This document shows positions 6,299 through 8,310 of a DNA stretch of 8,310 nucleotides, piece by piece. The first letter of the stretch is position 1. Each line of letters begins with the position of its first letter. Position numbers and translations under genes: made by a program. Origin of the DNA: Desulfuromonas sp. (GTDB taxonomy: Bacteria > Desulfobacterota > Desulfuromonadia > Desulfuromonadales > Trichloromonadaceae); contig JAQYWA010000080.1 of NCBI GenBank assembly GCA_030145265.1, forward strand, positions 1 to 8,310, given 5' to 3'. Below the pieces are notes generated by a model that did not search any database, was not told where the DNA came from, and saw nothing but the letters and a program-made list of their open reading frames with translations.

Positions 6299-6304
6299 AG
6301 GAGG
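6299..6304 (+). promoter_or_regulatory. Ribosome binding site of coaBC
   Basis: AGGAGG, a full consensus, lies 11 nt before ATG 6316; the spacing is longer than optimal, and GGTGAG (6304-6309) may also pair at 6 nt. It supports starting coaBC at 6316 instead of at an in-frame upstream ATG at 6220, which lies inside the MBL gene. Confidence 0.65.
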
Positions 6305-6315
6305 GTGAGCCGTTT

Positions 6316-7518
6316 ATGCTGAAGGAAAAAACCATACTGCTCGGGGTCACCGGGGGGATCGCCGCCTATAAGGCGGTTGAGTTGCTGCGTCTGTACGTCA
6401 AGGCCGGCGCCGAGGTCTTCGTGGTGATGACTAAGGGGGCCTGCGAATTCGTTACGCCGCTGACGTTTCAGACTCTTTCCGGCAACCCGGTTCATACCGA
6501 GCTGTTCAATCTGTATCAGGAACGGGAGATCGGGCACATTTCCCTCGCGGACCGGGCTGATCTGGTTGTGGTCGCACCGGCCACCGCCAATATCATCGGC
6601 AAAGTCGCCGGGGGCCTGGCCGATGATCTGCTGAGTACGACCCTGATGGCGACCAAGGCGCCGGTGCTGTTCGTGCCGGCGATGAACGTCAATATGTACG
6701 AAAATCCCCTCTACCAGGCCAACCAGAAAAAGCTCGAGGAGTTCGGCTATCACTTTGTGGAGCCGGTCACCGGTTACCTGGCCTGCGGCTGGGAAGGAAA
6801 GGGGAAGATGCCCGAGCCCTTGGCGGTTTTCGAAGAAACCCTGCGGCTGCTCAGCCCCCAGGATCTGAGCGGAGAAACGGTGCTGGTGACGGCCGGACCG
6901 ACCCGTGAAGAGCTCGACCCGGTGCGCTACCTGAGCAACTATTCGTCCGGCAAAATGGGGTACGCCATCGCCCGGGCCGCCCGCCAGCGCGGCGCACGGG
7001 TTATCCTGGTGAGCGGTCCTACGGCATTGCCAGTTCCGTGCGGAGTCGAGGTGGTGCAGGTGGTTAGCGCCCGACAGATGCGCGAGGCGGTGATGGAGAG
7101 ACTGGCGAAGGCGACAGTGGTCGTCAAGGCGGCCGCCGTGGCCGACTATCGTCCAGCCGAACGGTCCGAGCAGAAGATCAAAAAAGGACAGGAGGCGGAG
7201 CTGGGTCTGACTCTCGAGAAAACCACCGATATTCTGGCCGAACTGGGGCAGTGCAAAACGACCCAGTTACTGGTCGGGTTTGCCGCCGAGACGACTGACC
7301 TGGTGGAAAACGCCCGCAAAAAACTCGAAACGAAGAACCTCGACCTGATTGTTGCCAACGACGTCAGCCGCAGTGATGCCGGCTTCGATGTCGATACCAA
7401 CGCCGTGCGCTTGCTTTACCGCGATGGCAGCAGCGAAGAGCTGCCTTTGCTCAGCAAGGATGAAGTCGCCCAGCAGTTGCTCGATCGCATTGTCAGGCTG
7501 CGGTGCACCACGGCGTAG
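6316..7518 (+). CDS. coaBC: Bifunctional phosphopantothenoylcysteine decarboxylase/phosphopantothenate-cysteine ligase
   Basis: A 400-residue enzyme catalysing two successive cytoplasmic steps of coenzyme A synthesis: ligation of cysteine to 4'-phosphopantothenate (CoaB) and decarboxylation to 4'-phosphopantetheine (CoaC, FMN-dependent). The N-terminal CoaC domain (about 1-186) has the FMN-binding start ILLGVTGGIAAYK (7-19), catalytic His74 in GHISLA, APATAN (87-92), the PAMN motif (121-124) and Cys157 in YLACGWEGKGKM. The C-terminal CoaB domain (about 187-400) has VTAGPTREELDPVR (191-204), SNYSSGKMG (207-215), AAAVADYRP (272-280), the KIKK lysines (287-290) and VANDVS (346-351). Length matches the family and all key residues are present. 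The start at ATG 6316 places the protein exactly at the conserved N-terminus; the longer in-frame ORF from 6220 overlaps the MBL gene. It lies 34 nt after that gene and is probably the last of the operon, although an essential gene may also have its own weak promoter. An unrelated gene converges on its 3' end. Confidence 0.98.
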   Translation: MLKEKTILLGVTGGIAAYKAVELLRLYVKAGAEVFVVMTKGACEFVTPLTFQTLSGNPVHTELFNLYQEREIGHISLADRADLVVVAPATANIIGKVAGGLADDLLSTTLMATKAPVLFVPAMNVNMYENPLYQANQKKLEEFGYHFVEPVTGYLACGWEGKGKMPEPLAVFEETLRLLSPQDLSGETVLVTAGPTREELDPVRYLSNYSSGKMGYAIARAARQRGARVILVSGPTALPVPCGVEVVQVVSARQMREAVMERLAKATVVVKAAAVADYRPAERSEQKIKKGQEAELGLTLEKTTDILAELGQCKTTQLLVGFAAETTDLVENARKKLETKNLDLIVANDVSRSDAGFDVDTNAVRLLYRDGSSEELPLLSKDEVAQQLLDRIVRLRCTTA

Positions 7519-7551
7519 GGGCGCTGCTTGCCGCGTCCATGGTGATGGGGG
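7519..7551. other. Short convergent intergenic gap without visible terminator
   Basis: Thirty-three bases lie between the stops of coaBC and the PLC-like gene. I see no hairpin followed by a T-run on either strand, so neither transcript has an obvious intrinsic stop here; termination may be Rho-dependent or run into the opposite gene. Confidence 0.4.
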
Positions 7552-8310
7552 TTAATAGGCCGAGAGGAGTTCTAGCAGGTCGTCGGGGCGGGTGATCCCT
7601 TCGCGGAAGCGGGGCCGGAGATCGGCCAGAATGGCCTCGCCGTCAGGAGCGGGGAGTTTGCCGTCGAGCCAGAGCAGGTTGAGATTCTTGCGGATCATTT
7701 TGGCGGCGTTGAGGGCCCGCTCTCCGGTCGGGTCGGCTTTCCAGTATGGGCTCGCCTCCATGTCGCAGAGGATGCTCAGCCCCGCCTCCCTGGCCAGGGC
7801 CATGTACTCTTCCTGATCACTAGCATTGAGCGTCCATTTCGACGAGTGATCGAGGGAACGGAGCATCTTCTGCCATTGCTGCAGCCGGTTGAGCAGCAGC
7901 AGCGAGTTGAACAGGCGCTTGTTGGTGGCGAACGAGAAGATAGTGTTGGACAGTACCCCGCGCAGCAGGGTGTCGTTGTCGTTGAAGCGGCGGCGGGCGA
8001 TGGTTCGGGCCAGGGCCCAGGTTTCCGGCGGCACATGGGCTTCGCTGCGCACTTCCCAATAAGTGTGCTTGAGCAATACCGTGTTGAAGGTGCGCACCAT
8101 CTTGAACGGGACGAAATACGAGTGGGCGATGGTGTCGGCGGCCAGGTGGCTCAGGTAGCCGTAGGCACAGGCTTTCTGCGGGGCGCTGCGGGCCGCATCG
8201 AGCACCTTGCGCCCAATGCGCCAGGAGTGGCAGTGTTGCAGGTAATGGGTGAATTTCTTGCCGAGGGTGATGTCGGCGCTGATGCAGCCGTACAGGTAGT
8301 CTTGAGGATG
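7552..8310 (-). CDS. Zinc-dependent phospholipase C family protein (5' end outside the window)
   Basis: The minus-strand frame is open from the stop at 7552-7554 to the right edge, giving 252 residues; a GTG at 8203-8205 that could be read as a start is internal, because family-like sequence continues before it. Numbered from the edge: HPQDYLYGCISADITLGKKF (1-20), THYLQHCHSW (21-30), GYLSHLAADTIAHSYFVP (51-68). The histidine/aspartate pattern H55-x3-D59-x3-H63 and the histidines at 22, 26 and 28 fit the Zn_dep_PLPC fold (PF00882). The rest is helical and charged, with no membrane segment. The missing N-terminus could carry a signal peptide and the first ligand; neither can be judged here. Many family members in environmental bacteria have no proven lipase activity, so the name marks the fold only. 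It converges on coaBC across a 33-bp gap. Assigned from motif memory with good but not complete certainty. Confidence 0.83.
   Translation of the reverse strand, partial: HPQDYLYGCISADITLGKKFTHYLQHCHSWRIGRKVLDAARSAPQKACAYGYLSHLAADTIAHSYFVPFKMVRTFNTVLLKHTYWEVRSEAHVPPETWALARTIARRRFNDNDTLLRGVLSNTIFSFATNKRLFNSLLLLNRLQQWQKMLRSLDHSSKWTLNASDQEEYMALAREAGLSILCDMEASPYWKADPTGERALNAAKMIRKNLNLLWLDGKLPAPDGEAILADLRPRFREGITRPDDLLELLSAY

Noticed and set aside
6277..6300. GACC/GGTC pairing followed by TTT between the MBL gene and coaBC.
   Set aside because: Only four base pairs and three T residues; too weak for a terminator, and coaBC most likely belongs to the same transcript.
6220..6315. Longer coaBC start at ATG 6220.
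   Set aside because: It would add 32 residues not found at the conserved CoaBC N-terminus, overlaps the MBL gene by 62 bases, and bypasses the AGGAGG at 6299-6304.
1..8310. Search for a defence system, toxin-antitoxin pair, CRISPR array, integrase, att site or RNA gene.
   Set aside because: All nine genes belong to recognised chromosomal families, gaps are under about 160 bases, and no direct-repeat arrays or tRNA-like folds were seen by eye.

Overview
The window looks like ordinary chromosomal sequence from a Gram-negative anaerobe of the Desulfuromonas/Geobacter/Pelobacter type (Desulfobacterota). The grounds are moderately high GC, tight co-directional gene packing, and the combination of a CheY-like regulator, UspA, a receiver-kinase fusion, a COG2509 flavoprotein, a YhaM-like exoribonuclease and a Zn-dependent PLC-like protein. 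The lineage is an inference from gene content; no rRNA or other marker gene is present. No mobile element, CRISPR array, tRNA or rRNA was seen. Nine protein genes fill the window, and every intergenic gap is shorter than about 160 bases.

Left part (1-1660, + strand). The 3' part of a trimeric-type purine-nucleoside phosphorylase runs in from the left edge and ends at a short hairpin with a T-run. A promoter with a perfect TTGACA box then drives a two-gene unit: a single-domain response regulator, which starts at a TTG codon, and a UspA-type universal stress protein. This unit closes with a 17-bp perfect inverted-repeat terminator.

Central part (1661-7518, + strand). A second candidate promoter, whose -35 box lies inside an inverted repeat, precedes five tightly packed genes: a receiver-histidine kinase fusion, a COG2509 FAD-dependent dehydrogenase, an OB-fold/HD-domain YhaM-like exoribonuclease with a proline-rich C-terminal extension, a metallo-beta-lactamase-fold hydrolase of the glyoxalase II type, and the bifunctional CoA biosynthesis enzyme CoaBC. 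Gaps within the unit are 6 nt, a 4-nt overlap, 4 nt and 34 nt. Ribosome binding sites lie in the last codons of the preceding genes, so the first four genes are probably translationally coupled.

Right part (7552-8310, - strand). A Zn-dependent phospholipase C-like protein, cut by the right edge, converges on coaBC with a 33-bp gap and no visible intrinsic terminator.

How the genes may work together (inference). The kinase has no PAS, GAF or membrane sensor; its only N-terminal input is a receiver, so it may itself be controlled by phosphorylation. The nearby single-domain regulator is a natural candidate partner. No output regulator with a DNA-binding domain is present. I found no clear novel defence or mobile system. 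The points most worth checking are the kinase/flavoprotein coupling, the conserved-looking tail of the exoribonuclease, and the stem overlapping the operon promoter.
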